Assembly (NCBI GenBank): GCA_000469685.2
Contig: LS997564.1
Coordinates: 36,102,151 to 36,166,150 of the forward strand
Origin: Haemonchus contortus
Lineage: Eukaryota > Nematoda > Chromadorea > Rhabditida > Trichostrongylidae
Length of the DNA: 64,000 bases
Direction of reading: 5' to 3'
How positions within the stretch are numbered: position 1 is the stretch's first letter; each line of letters begins with the position of its first letter. This document shows positions 21,632 through 36,887 of this stretch, piece after piece. The translations under genes and the position numbers were made by a program. The notes under the pieces were generated by a model. That model saw only the letters and a list, made by a program, of their open reading frames with translations, had not been told where the DNA came from and searched no databases.

Positions 21632-21648
21632 CACGTGACGCCCACGTG
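21632..21648. promoter_or_regulatory. Perfect ChoRE: two CACGTG boxes spaced 5 bp
   Basis: CACGTG (21632-21637), ACGCC (5 bp), CACGTG (21643-21648). Two E-boxes exactly 5 bp apart are the carbohydrate response element bound by Mondo/ChREBP-Mlx heterodimers as a tetramer. The site lies 166 bases upstream of the mxl-2 start codon (minus strand) and 483 bases upstream of ubc-20 (plus strand). The first box with flanks (TCACGTGAC) also fits the TFEB/HLH-30 CLEAR site. Confidence 0.8.
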
Positions 21649-21659
21649 AACGTAATATT

Positions 21660-21727
21660 GCGGACATGAACGAATTACGCAAAGTCGCACAATGTCCGCG
21701 CAGGAGCCGCTTTGTTTCTGCGGACAT
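21660..21727. promoter_or_regulatory. Three GCGGACAT motifs in the divergent promoter
   Basis: GCGGACAT occurs at 21660-21667, inverted at 21692-21699, and again at 21720-21727. All three 8-mers are exact and lie within 68 bases, 12 bases beyond the ChoRE. I do not know a factor for this motif. It may serve the ubc-20 side of the promoter. Confidence 0.5.
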
Positions 21728-22095
21728 GGCAATTAACCTTTGAAGTGGCAGGATGTCTTCAAACCGCTTAGTTCAGCTTGAACTAGCGCCGTATTTAGGA
21801 CCAAGGGCCTTTAGCTCCGTTATTTTGGCATTTCTACCTCTGAAGATTCAACAAACTCAAAACTTTGTTGCATTGTCAGTAGACTTCTGTAGTAATCCTG
21901 CTATTGCTTTCCTTTTTTGCAACTTCAGTTCCTTTTTAAAGTGAATATCAATTGAACTAAGACTAAATTTCCTTTTTGAGTAATAAATCTGGCTTAGGTG
22001 GAATATACTACTTCTGAGCTTCTCTTGAAGTATTTTTCATGAAATTTTTTCTAATCTCTATGAAATTTCTCTTTGATGTAGTTTTTTCTATTTGA

Positions 22096-22106
22096 TTCTC
22101 TTCAGT
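22096..22106 (+). promoter_or_regulatory. Probable spliced-leader acceptor of ubc-20
   Basis: A polypyrimidine run ending TTCTCTTCAG lies 25 bases before ATG 22131 with no matching upstream exon. This is the usual layout of a nematode trans-splice acceptor. Confidence 0.5.
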
Positions 22107-22130
22107 GTTTATTGTGAAATTTAGTTCTCG

Positions 22131-26464
<4,334 letters not shown>

Positions 26465-27038
26465 ATGCAATATTCGATTCTCTCTTAACATGAAGTAATT
26501 CTGTTTGTGCGCTCTTTTACTGGTTCATCTTTCCATCTTCATTAGGGTTCATCTGATGGGTTAGATTTAATGCAGTACGATTACCATGAATTCCAACCGA
26601 AGTTTGAGCCGATCAATACCTTGCTCATTCAACATTGACTGATATGTTATCGATTTCTCATTTGCAATCATTTATTCCTTCTTGATAATTTTCTGCAAGC
26701 ACCGGTCATTTCAACGGTCTTGTTTTTCTTTCTCAGTCCTACAAAATCTTTGTCAATTACCGCTGCTAATTTTCGCCACGGCTCTATGTCGGAGACTTTC
26801 TCGGTGGCATCTCCCTTCATATGAAGAACTTTTTCTCTAATGATTTTTTTCGTAAGAGAATTGTGCATAAATATTTATTAGTGAGCTGTAGTTTTGTGTT
26901 ATCCCTTGGTCAAGTCCATTATCTATTTGGATTGCATTCGACTGTTATTTCACGCCATTCACTGTAACCAATTATATAACTGAGCACTGGGTTTGAAAGC
27001 CGAGAACCATACGAGTGTATTTCCGCTCGTTGAGGCAG

Positions 27039-27075
27039 GTTTCTCGCTGAGAGCTCGGCTAACTCAGCGAGAAAC
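27039..27075. other. Perfect 13-bp stem-loop between ubc-20 and cox-17
   Basis: GTTTCTCGCTGAG (27039-27051) is followed after 11 bases by its exact complement CTCAGCGAGAAAC (27063-27075). It lies 109 bases before the cox-17 start codon and upstream of the likely trans-splice acceptor at 27168. It could be part of an outron structure or a small repeat; the function is unknown. Confidence 0.55.
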
Positions 27076-27160
27076 TTGCCGCGTCGCGGCTGCTCGCGTC
27101 ATTACCGTGCGATGCCCGGTAGTGGGCTTTCGTGGGTTACAATGCGTGATATTGTCAACT

Positions 27161-27169
27161 AATTTCAGT
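27161..27169 (+). promoter_or_regulatory. Probable spliced-leader acceptor of cox-17
   Basis: AATTTCAG followed by TTTTTGAAAGAAGCG and then ATG 27184. It is a good nematode 3' splice site 15 bases before the start codon, with no upstream exon. Confidence 0.5.
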
Positions 27170-27183
27170 TTTTGAAAGAAGCG

Positions 27184-28606
27184 ATGCCGGAGGATAAAGG
27201 CTCAAAGTCGAAATCATCAAAATCGGATGGTGAGAAGAAACTGAAACCATGTTGCGCATGTCCTGAAACCAAGAAGGTATCGCCTTATCTGTTTGAGTGT
27301 TATGTACCAGAACCTTGTCTCTTTGTCACGTGTATGGTTCTTTTAGATGATTTGTTTTAGATTATAGCTTGGATAATCAAATAGAACCCTTTGCTCAATT
27401 GGGGCTCGGGCACGCATCGACTCTAAGAATAGGACATAATTGGATTTCAGACATAAGGGAAACATGGGGGATCCGTTTGTTGATTACCCTTATGTTCATG
27501 AAACCCTACAACGTGCACTTACTATCACTTGTACGCTTGATAAAGCTCTTTTTCTGTTCCCTGTGCACTCTTTTGCAGAAATAGCATTTCTTCATGACCA
27601 TAAATTTCTTCACCTAGGGTAGGTAGCAAGACCATCTCTCAACTTTTCTTTCCTGCCCACTCTTATAATTTACGGAAACGATCGTTTCACGTAGTCAGGA
27701 CTGACTCATCCATTGCCCGATATCTAGGGTCACCAGTGGACTAGAAACTCTGAATTGTCGCGTGAGCCGTGAGTTGTAGGTGGTAGGAAAAGAAAAGTTA
27801 CCGCTTCTTTTCCCTCCGCTTTCCGAGCTAGCGTCGCGCGTGCCGTAAGACGTCTTCAGACATACAAATCGTGAGGCAGCACGGTTGAGAAGGGGTTTTT
27901 AGACTTGCTAATTAGAAAAGCTTACATCGATGAAACCACTCAATCCTCACTTCGTAGTTATGTGTGATCAGCGACACCGCGTCTCCTCTACGCAAAAGGC
28001 CCGCAAGCGGCGATCGATGCTACGAGTGTAGTACAAGCTTTTATACGTATGAAAGAAAGGTGTATTAGCTGCCATTCATTCGACCGAATCCTTTCCAGCA
28101 CGTAGAGCACCCAAGGAGGCTTTCCAGAAAACGTTGTTCGAAATCAGCATTCATTAGAAGCAGTGAACGAGAAAGCGATGAAGATTTACTTGCCAAAGCA
28201 TATTGTAGCAAAACGCATACCGCATAGCGATCGTATGATCGCTCCAAGCCTTGTGGTAAATTGTAGTTCTGAGGGTTAATCTCATTTGGCACGTAGCAGA
28301 TTTGAAGGCATGCTGATTAAGACGACCTATTACCAAGCATTTTTTCATAGTTGACTAGTTCCAGAGGACTTCAGTGGGCTTTAAATGGTAAATTAAACTG
28401 AATCAAACTTTTTTGAAAGTCTCTGCTGACACCAGCTCCATTTTGCATTATCGCAACGAATTTTACTGCATAATCGTGGCGTAGTTAATCGTTTCGCTTC
28501 TCTTCAGGCTCGAGATCAGTGTATAATCGAAAATGGTGAAGAGAACTGCGGTGAATTGATTGAGGCTCACAAGAAGTGCATGCGAGATGCTGGCTTCGAC
28601 GTGTGA
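27184..28606 (+). CDS. cox-17: Mitochondrial copper chaperone COX17
   Basis: The predicted protein has 63 residues from two exons, 27184-27276 and 28508-28606 (phase 0, GT/AG). The N-terminus is Lys/Ser-rich; the copper site is [11 protein letters not shown] (C23, C24, C26), followed by the twin CX9C helices with C36, C45 and C55 and the end [12 protein letters not shown]. These Cys positions equal those of human COX17. The protein sits in the mitochondrial intermembrane space and hands Cu(I) to SCO1 and COX11 for assembly of cytochrome c oxidase. An upstream in-frame TTG would add four residues, but the ATG at 27184 follows a probable trans-splice site and is preferred. The intron (1.2 kb) holds no recognised gene. 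Its position next to ubc-20 matches my recollection of C. elegans. Confidence 0.95.
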
Positions 28607-29338
28607 TCGAGGGCAATAGCGAGTTCAGAAAACTTAGTTTAGTTTGTCTAGTCGCAATATAGTTAGGTCTAGTTGAAAACATTTCCAAGCCTGTAAAATC
28701 TTTCAGTTGCTCAAACATAATGCCTTTTGTTGAGTATCGATTTTGTTTACTGCTTTATGTTGTTTATTGTTTGATAAATTGCAGTTTGTTAGGTAGGGGA
28801 GCAAGTTTTGTCTACAGAAAACATACCAAGCTCAAAGAAGGGTCTACTTTAAGATTCATCATTAGCGTGGACATATTTCTCTCATTTCCTATTGCAAGAA
28901 ATTGACTCAGCGCTGATTTTGCAAGTCTTTCTTCAATACTTAGTCTTCCAATTTCATGCAAGCCGCCATTCAGTGTATACCATGAGCACTAAGTGGTAAT
29001 TGAAGTGTGCGGAAGAGATTATTGCAAGATCTCGTTTGAAAGGGAAGTATTTGATCCTGAAAATGAGCATTTCCGCTCCGGATAAAACTTATTTCAGCAC
29101 CTAATGGTGAAACTATGTTGTTGGAATGCTTTCATACAATAAATATGTGTTGGATAGATCACACTTCTCATTCTGATTATGTTCATGAATATTGCTGCTT
29201 TTTGTTCGGAGTATAAGAATCATATGATTATGGGAAAATTCAAAATCTTCGTCAAATTCGACAAGAATGGTGAGCTCCCGAAGAAACACATTCTGTTGTC
29301 ATCAGGTTTTGCTAATACTATAGAAACTATTCTTCGTT
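28607..29338. other. Intergenic between cox-17 and sec-20
   Basis: No gene was seen. An AATAAA at 29138-29143 could be a distal poly(A) signal of cox-17. A TACTATAG acceptor-like site lies about 15 bases before the sec-20 start. Confidence 0.45.
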
Positions 29339-32300
29339 ATGGCGCCACCGGCAGATCGAACAGCTATGGAAGCTCATTTGCTTCATCAGGAGATCGTTCG
29401 GCTTGATACAATGGCGAAACAGGCGATTGATAACATCATGTTAGTGGTACAAGATTCTTTCTGAACTTTTCTATGTGAATAACTAATCTTCTCTGGGACA
29501 AAGGGGTTTCGAGTTTCTTTCGTTGTGCTTTACATTCCTTTTTTGACATGGCGTGACTCTTGTTTTGCAAGGTGTATGCTCAGAGGAAATCGGAGATCTT
29601 GAGTAGCACTGCTGTGGAAACCACGGGTTCAGAAGGAAAACTGTTCGCTTGACCTCATTGTTTATATTTATCACTGGCCTAGTGGTCCAGTCCGGCATGT
29701 CACGACAATGTTGAGGTTCCTTACCGAATGAGAGCTTTTAGATTTTTTATTAGAGGTAGCTGCTCGCAGTGGCTGTCTTTACAGCACAGAGTTGAATGCA
29801 CAGTCTGATGGAATGCACAGTCATAATTTGTGGATTTCGAAGCGTCGGCTCTAAGAGCAATGCATTTCGGAATCAGTTGTCAGGACTGAGAATAAAGCAG
29901 AAGCTTTCTCGTTTAAAGGTTTAATTTTCAGGGATAATGTTAGAGATGAGCGAACTCTACACGAGGAGATCCGTGAAACAAAGGAACTGTTGACATCTTT
30001 AGGAGGCAAGATAGATATGCTGAAAGGTCTATCATCAAAAGTATGTTTTACTTTCAATTTGATAAACTTATAATATTTTTTACCTTTGAAAATGACGAGT
30101 TTTCACTTCTACACAGAGTGTCAGATATCGCATTGAGCGAGATACAGTTTATATCTGCGGTTTGAACCAAGTCACGAATTTTTGAGCAAAGTTCCTTTTA
30201 CAAGGAGCAGTCTTCGTTTACCACAACCATTGGTTATCTTTATATTTCTTGTTTTGTGTCGTTAGAATGGGTTCTTATTGATGTTGAAGGTCGACGGACA
30301 GACATGCAGTCAGGGACTGGCGAATATATATAAAGAAACATAAACTTGAAGTTGTGGAAATTCATGTATTAGACAACACTGTATCACCTGTCGTCCCATT
30401 GGTGATCGATTTCTTCGAGCGGGCGCCAGTAATGTCTCTATTCGTCCCTGTCGAATCAGAGTAGTCCGAGTAGTCCAAAGAATCGTACTCGCTTCAGTGG
30501 GCCCTTTCGTTTAGAGCTTTCGTCATAAAGTCGGACCGTCAGAGCTGGCGGCCATCAGAAACTACTGGTGCTAAAATTTTTCGAGCAGGTCCTAATTTGA
30601 TTGTTTATGTTAGAGATAGGGCAGTTGAGAGTATGAAGGGTACAAGGCAATATCAGAGAGAAGGACAGAAAGTTAGCGGTGTATCTTCTCTGAAAGTGGA
30701 TGTAAATTGATAGAGTGCTATAAAAAGAAAGGAGATCCAAGATCCATAGCGATAGTAAGTAAGTAAGCATCAAACCTTTAAAGATACTGGCCTTCACTGT
30801 AAATTATCTATCCGCCTCAGGAAGAGATTTTGTATTGATAAATTAGATTGAATTCCAGTTGGCTTCTCGGAGAGAACAACAAAGTGTTCGAGAAAATTGC
30901 GAGCGCCATGCTAAAGAATTGGTTGAGAACCAGCAACAACTCAGAACTGCCACCATCAAAGCGAGAAAAGCTATTAGTAGGTTTCATGCATATTTTGCTA
31001 AAACAGCTTTACTTCGAAATCATATTCGAAATCCGCATCATTTTCGGTTGCTATCAATCCTGTTACTTGTAGGTGAATCAGAACGTTCTTCACTACTTGA
31101 AGGAGGCTCTACGAAACCAAAGAAATTCAATATGGATGAGAAAAATATTAGAGATAATGCTGTCAAGGTAGCCTTTTCTTTACAATGATCGTCTTGTTCT
31201 ACTTTTACCCTATGTTATTTGATCATCTTCAGACTACGGAGCGCTTGTCGGATCTCCTTTCGAAGATGGGTGATCGAGTAGCGCAAAGTGAACAAACCAT
31301 GGATAGCTTAATCCATTCGAGTTCTGTTCTTGTTCAAACCCATTCGGAGTTTGAGAGTCATGCCGGACACATAAAGGTAAATTCTTTTCTTATTGTGTTG
31401 CTATAGTAATTACCATGAAAATAATAGGTTGATGCATAATAATTGCGGATTCTTTGCCACTCCTTTTCTCTCGAAACAATTAGAATATTGAATTCGGGAT
31501 TTCATGGCAATAATCCTCTCACTCTCTTGATAGGAATATGCCTAGGAAGGGTGCTATTTATAAACTGAGGGGCGGCTGCGAAATTCGCTGTGGGACCGCA
31601 ATACCGTAACCCGCGTCGCGCTCATGCGCTTAGTTGCTGCTGGACTAAATTTAAAAGTGAAATGAAAGCCACCAGGATGGGGAATGGATGAAAGGAAAGG
31701 AGAGCAAAACACCACACACCTCCCTTTGAATGTACGGGAAAGGGAAGGTATTGGGTGAGGCGCTTCACTCGACTGATTGAGCTAAAGGCAGGTTGTTATA
31801 AGAACTCCTTTGAAGGAACTATTCACATTAAATTGGAACTTTAGGCATTGCGCCCTAGTTGAGAAATCATTTGTGCATGAGCGGACAGATTTGTTCCTTC
31901 TAGGAGTTATCATTAATTATGAATCTTCCTCTAAAGCAACTAGGGTGTGGGTTGTGCTACCCCGGGAGTCATCATCGAGTGCCTGTCACTGCTTATACCA
32001 CAACACGACTTTTGCTTTGAAAGTCCTACATGAAACTAGCAGAAGTTTTCAGAACTTGAATACCTGTTTGTCGCCCTAACCTTACTGATTATTACCTATT
32101 ATTATAACCTGCAGCTGAAACCCAACACCTTCCCCTTCCTGTACATTCCCCATCCTGACGGCTCTCATTTCACTTTTAAATTTAGGCCAGCTGCAACTAA
32201 GCACATGAGTGCTGCGCGGGTTACGGTATTGCGGTCCCACAGCGAATTTCGCAGCCGCCCCTCAGATTATAAATAGTACCCCCAGGAAGTCATCTTCATA

Positions 32301-33273
32301 TACATCAAATTGTACCCTATTACTTCGAGAAAGGTTGGGAGGTGGCACAGTCATAGAGTAACCTCAAAACCTCTCGGCGATGGAACAGTCAGCCAAATTC
32401 GAGTGAGGAATGGAATCTAATTCTATATTCGCCCCTATCCATCATTAGGAACTTCTATGAATTATCACGTCAACCGTCCGCTGAAAAATTGGCTAGCGAA
32501 CAGAACTTTCGAGGAGATGGGTGACTTGATGGCCGACGACAAGGCGTGGATCGCCCCTTAGAATCAAAACTTGTTCGCCTATGGAATTCGACTACCTAGC
32601 CCTAGCAAAAAATCAGTGCTTGACGTAGATTGTGGACACGTTCCGGATTGATTACTTGAACATATTTTTGCTAAATATTTCTATCGTTTTTTCAAGTAAA
32701 ATCTACAAAAAAAAACCGCAATAATTATGCTTCGACCTAATATTATCCTGTCATATGAATGATGGGGTGTGCCTGCCCCTCGATCTCCATAGCGTGTTAT
32801 TATTATACTCTTAGTGGCTAGATGACCAGCATTCCTGATTTTACGAATGAGTTAATGAGTGAATTACGAATGAAACGTTCTTCAGGTCTTACCGTATTTC
32901 AAACTTGACTCCTGTCGCATTCCGATTTCCGAAAATCACCGCATCGTTTTCCTCATTCGTAAACCCAACCAAACATGCCTTCCCTCGAGCATATGGGCAT
33001 CCATACGCTCGAGGAAGGGCATGTTTGTTATAGTAGCGTACGTATTCTACCCGACTCGTGAATCAAATTCGGCTTTTGTAATGATTGCATCTGCCCGTAG
33101 CGAAGGCTCGATACTGATGGCTTCATTTCCAGACTGGTAACAAACTTCTATCCAAGTACGAGCGAAGAGAACTGACTGACAAGATACTCGTAGCAATAGC
33201 CTTGATATTTTACTTTGCTGTGATATATTATATTCTACAAAAAAGGATATTGTCAAAGTTTTGGTTATGGTGA
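29339..33273 (+). CDS. sec-20: Sec20/BNIP1 SNARE protein
   Basis: The predicted protein has 235 residues (human BNIP1: 228). Exons are 29339-29439, 29932-30040, 30859-30976, 31073-31167, 31233-31376 and 33133-33273; phases join exactly. The N-terminal half is helical (MAPPADRTAMEAHLLHQEIV, then KELVENQQQLRTATIKARKA). The SNARE-like region in exons 4-5 includes TTERLSDLLSKMGDRVAQSE. The last exon starts TGNKLLSKYERRELTDK and ends in a single membrane anchor (about residues 207-224, ILVAIALIFYFAVIYYIL) with a short basic tail. Sec20 proteins sit in the ER membrane and act in Golgi-to-ER retrograde fusion with Use1, Sec22 and syntaxin 18. Intron 5 contains a mariner carrying a nested foldback element and a long hairpin. 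psmd-10 starts only 215 bases downstream, so the two could share an operon. Confidence 0.9.
31427..32737 (+). mobile_element. Mariner-like element in sec-20 intron 5
   Basis: The left end GGTTGATGCATAATAATTGCGG (31427) and right end CCGCAATAATTATGCTTCGACC (ending 32737) are inverted and flanked by TA. A plus-strand remnant near 32461-32660 reads RPLKNWLANRTFEEMGDLMAD, DKAWIAP and, after a stop, the piece FAYGIRLPSPSKKSVLD. These correspond to the mariner C-terminal block (usually LKNWL.G..F...., FF..GI..LP.KW..V). Stops and the large nested insertion make it inactive. Confidence 0.7.
31548..32283. mobile_element. Nested foldback element with long inverted repeats
   Basis: Left arm about 31548-31690 and right arm about 32140-32283 are inverted copies. 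Shared landmarks are GGGGCGGCTGCGAAATTCGC, TGTGGGACCGCAATACCGTA and TTTAAAAGTGAAATGA. The arms extend over 100 bases with few differences. The element sits inside the mariner remnant, so it arrived after it. No transposase is visible in the 450-base centre. Confidence 0.75.
32970..33027. other. 27-bp near-perfect hairpin in sec-20 intron 5
   Basis: Left arm 32970-32996 (CAAACATGCCTTCCCTCGAG, then CATATGG) pairs with right arm 33001-33027, separated by only four bases. There is one G-U pair and two mismatches in 27 positions. It lies about 105 bases before the last exon of sec-20. The loop is small for a miRNA precursor; it may be the remnant of a palindromic insertion. Confidence 0.65.
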
Positions 33274-33457
33274 TACCGTAGATGATGTTGTCTGATTCAC
33301 TTTGGACTTGTCTGTGATATTTTTGGTTTGTAAATATTTTCAATGGTGGATAAAGGGCAATAGAGACGATGTCGTTTAGTTGCTTGTTGCTGCCGTTTTT
33401 CCCTTTTTACTTGTTTCATCTGCAATTTATCTTGTTGACGCTCTTTATTTGAACTTC

Positions 33458-33469
33458 TCCTGTGTAAGG
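33458..33469 (+). promoter_or_regulatory. Candidate trans-splice acceptor before psmd-10
   Basis: TTCTCCTGTGTAAG precedes ATG 33489 by 20 bases in the 215-base gap after sec-20. The acceptor (TAAG rather than TCAG) is weak. If used with SL2 it would support a sec-20/psmd-10 operon. Confidence 0.3.
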
Positions 33470-33488
33470 ACAACCAGCTGCCACTGAG

Positions 33489-36400
33489 ATGGAAGTCGAC
33501 AGCACTGAGAGCCCACCTGTGAAGATGCAGGATTTGGTGCGTGAATACTCTGAACTTTTGCGGCAATCAAATGATGAGGTATGGGCACTGAAATGATACG
33601 AATAGAACAAGTAACAATTTCTATTTTGTATCTGATTCAGGCAGCTAAACGCATGGTTACTCGAGTTGAAGGAATTCTCGAAGCCACAGATGACTCTGGC
33701 AGAAGTACACCTCACTTCGCAGCAGTCGGAGGCTGTCTACCCATTCTACAATTGTCCATTTCGCAAGACAAATCAGCCGCTAGTCGTACTGATGACGTGA
33801 GATTATCTAATTTCATAATATTTTATTAGCATGAGATTTTTTTCTTGAGTTACTTATATTCATCGCTTTTGTTAGTCAATTCTTTGATGTCTGCTTATAC
33901 CATTAAAGCCCAGCATACTTTTGAGAAATGTTTAACTTCCTATTGAATACAGAAAAGAGAAATCTTCTACTTTTTGATTCTTTTGGGTCTAAAATGAATG
34001 CAACAGAAGCATGCTTTCGGCGTGCATGGCGTAAGTGTTAAAAACCGGGAAGAAGTCATGTCCCCAGAGACCTTTCCCACTTCAAAAGGGAACAACAAGA
34101 TCGCATGCCTCCAGACTAGGCACATCCATAACTGAGCTCTCAGCTGATTTCCGAACGGACTGGTGTCCTTGCTAGTCGTTGCAGGTCTCTTGGAAGTGTT
34201 TATTGGTATATAATGGATATTCGTTGCTATTAATGCTTTTTATGGTTGCATGATTTCTAAAAGTGACGAAGTGTTCGTCGATATTATTTATTCTATATAA
34301 AAGGAAGGTTAATTAAAGTTGGCCTCAGCTTGGTGGCTCTAATGTGGTTTTTAGATGGGCTGGACTCCCCTCATGATAGCAGCATCGGCTGGACGAGTTG
34401 AAGTTGTGCGGTACTTGTTGTCTCTTCCTCAGGTATATTTCAAGGGAAATCCCTTTGAAAATAGATTACTGTATTTTGAACGAATTTTCATATGAAAAAT
34501 TTGCTTGATATGTTTATATGCATTGCGGTATCAAAAAAAGGGAGCGTAAAAGAAATACTTGAGATCGATTAGTCCCATATATTTACCATTTCTACTTTAT
34601 TTCCCCTATTGTAATTGATGGTTTGTTAAATTTTCTACAATATAGTCGTGCTTCCCTACATGCTCTATTGTTTTCTGTTTTTTTGGAAGCTCCCTCTCTT
34701 TAAAGGTCAAGGCGAGAAAGTTTAATATTTCATTAGAGATTATCCCTTCTGAACAGACAAGAGTCATTTTATAATCTTTCTAAGGTTTTGAAAAAAACTC
34801 TTGGAAAATTTCTTGGCAGGAGGTTTATCGCTGAAATTATAAGATTTTTTATTTAGGTGGATGTAAACCACAGAAATGTGAATGGCCAAACAGCTTTGCA
34901 CTATGCTGCCAGTAAGAATCATAGAGAGGTAATTCCTAGAGTCTAGAAGTTGACAAAGGAATATTTTCCTGGATGGAAATGTGAATATTTTGCTGGTATA
35001 TTGCCTACTGTAAACCGTATTTCAGATTGTTCATTTACTTCTTGAAGCCGGAGCTGAGCTCAACGCTGCAGATAAATACGGCGCAACACCGCTTCATCGT
35101 GCTGCCAGCCAAGGTCACGACAAGGTCTGTTTTGATGATTTCTCGCATAGACTATTGCCACACATCATTTATTCCTTTCTTGTAAAGAATGCTAAACAGG
35201 CAGCCGTGCTGCTGAGGAATGATTTCGAGTGGTGTAGGGGTTTTGAAGCTAGTCAAATTAGGGAGTTGTATGCACGAGATTATGACGAAGAAAAGGGTGT
35301 TTGGACGAGATTCTAGTCATGTGCAGCTGCGTAAAGAGCTGGCCACGGCAAGTAGAAGATATGCCAAAAGCCGCTTTTTTCTTCATCATGGGTCAGGGTT
35401 CCAGACCATCAGCTATTTGAATTTTCAACTTCAGTGCTTCTTTGTGAAGGCAGCAACCCCTGAAGAGCCGTTTGAATAGGATCACTTCTGCATGGTGTAC
35501 AATGGAGACGATGTTTAGCCCTTTTTACACTCCATTAGACATATGTGGGTTCTTGGAGACCTTTTGGAGACCTGAAATTCGTCTCATTAGGTGAGCGTAG
35601 GAATCATCTTCATCGTGAACCGTGCCTTGAGTCTTTGCGGAAAAGGGACTGTTCATAACTCACCACTACTACTGAATAGTCGGGTGTGGTGCAGTAGGAA
35701 CGGAACTGTCGCGTCGCGGCGAGAGAGACGCCGCACGCGAAGGAATGTGGCAGAATGCAGCAGCAAGTAAGAAATTCAGGAACAAAAGAACTAACAGAAG
35801 AATCATGCGATAAGTAATAATCGCATAGTGTTGCTAGAACGAGGCAAATAGTCCGCGACAGCCGCGTGCGGCGAATCGATTCCAGAAAACCGTTCCTACT
35901 GCCCGTCTCCCAAAAATAGTCTCATCTTCTGCGCGAGCATAACGCGTATTCTGCGTCAGAAGAGGTCGCAACTGTTCACGGACAGAAAGGGGAGTTTACA
36001 AAAGCAGTGAAGGGATCTCTTAATTTGAATGGTCCTTTATATCCTTTTTAGGTACTTCCCCTCTCTACTTCGTAATTCAGGCCTGTTTGTATAGTTGCAA
36101 CGGTATTTATGCAGGGGAGTGCCAGCTTGAAGTTACTGTAAACTGTGCTAAGGAAATGCAGAGCAGATGTCGATAGAACTTGTTTTCACGATACTCTTGT
36201 TGTTTAGGTGATTAAGGCGCTGGGAGTCAGATGGTGGGCGCTGGGAGTCAGCCTCGACTAAGTAGAGTACCCAAAAGACATAGCGATAGCGTGGAATTTG
36301 AAATTTGAAGTAAGGAGATCAGATGATTCCAAATTGCAGATTGTGCATATGCTGCTTGCACGTCCGAAAATTCACGTCGATCCCAGGGACTCGGAAGGGA

Positions 36401-36776
36401 ACACACCCTTGTAAGTCGATTCGATTATTTTCATTACTTCGTTGTATTATTACTTATCACCGAGTTGGCAGATTCGTTGCGTGTGAGGAAGGTCGAGAAG
36501 ATGCAGCAATTGCTTTGGTCCGGAAAGGAGCGGATTTGACGTTGAGGAATAAGGTGGCGATTATCATTGTTATTGTTATTATTATTGCGATTAATATTCA
36601 TTGTTATTGATATTATTACTATTTGTTGATGGTGAAAGATCAGGCATGGATCTCTTATTTCCACCTTATCTTTTTTGTTTAAGGAAGAGAAACGTCCTGT
36701 GGATGTGGTTAAAACGAGTGATTTGCTTTTGAAGCTACGTAATGCCGAGAAAGCAGCCCAAGAGATGCAACATTGA
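33489..36776 (+). CDS. psmd-10: Gankyrin-like ankyrin-repeat protein (PSMD10)
   Basis: The predicted protein has 246 residues (human PSMD10: 226). Exons are 33489-33578, 33641-33796, 34355-34432, 34857-34928, 35026-35124, 36340-36410, 36472-36553 and 36684-36776; all phases match. After a short N-terminus (MEVDSTESPPVKMQDLVREY) come ankyrin repeats with the usual consensus: DDSGRSTPHFAAVGG, GWTPLMIAASAGRVEVVRYL, VNGQTALHYAASKNHREIV, DKYGATPLHRAASQGHDK, DSEGNTPL and EGREDAAIALVRKGADLTLR. The protein ends AEKAAQEMQH. Gankyrin is a chaperone of the 19S proteasome that binds the ATPase Rpt3. One repeat has Phe for the usual His after TPL. Intron 5 contains a TIR repeat (35691-35902). AATAAA lies at 36882-36887. 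Confidence 0.88.
35691..35902. mobile_element. TIR repeat (MITE-like), copy 1
   Basis: The ends are GCAGTAGGAACGG and its complement CCGTTCCTACTGC. A second copy lies at 38870-39105. Both contain AGAATGCARCAGCAAGTAAG, a block of CGCG-rich sequence just inside each end, and TAAGTAATAATCGCATA in the middle. There is no coding capacity. It is located in an intron of psmd-10. Confidence 0.7.
36553..36630 (+). repeat. ATT-rich microsatellite
   Basis: An imperfect run of ATT/GTTATT units at the start of the last intron of psmd-10, immediately after the donor site. Confidence 0.6.
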
Positions 36777-36881
36777 TCTCGCTTACCTGTGTCTTGGATC
36801 TTTTCGGTGTATAATATAATATGGAACTATTTCTCATCAGTTTCTCGTTATTTCACTGAGTTCTTCAATGTGTAAACGAAT

Positions 36882-36887
36882 AATAAA
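36882..36887 (+). promoter_or_regulatory. Poly(A) signal of psmd-10
   Basis: AATAAA 106 bases after the stop codon, the first such hexamer downstream. Confidence 0.65.

Noticed and set aside
33047..33343. 98-codon minus-strand frame
   Set aside because: Antisense to the membrane-anchor exon of sec-20.
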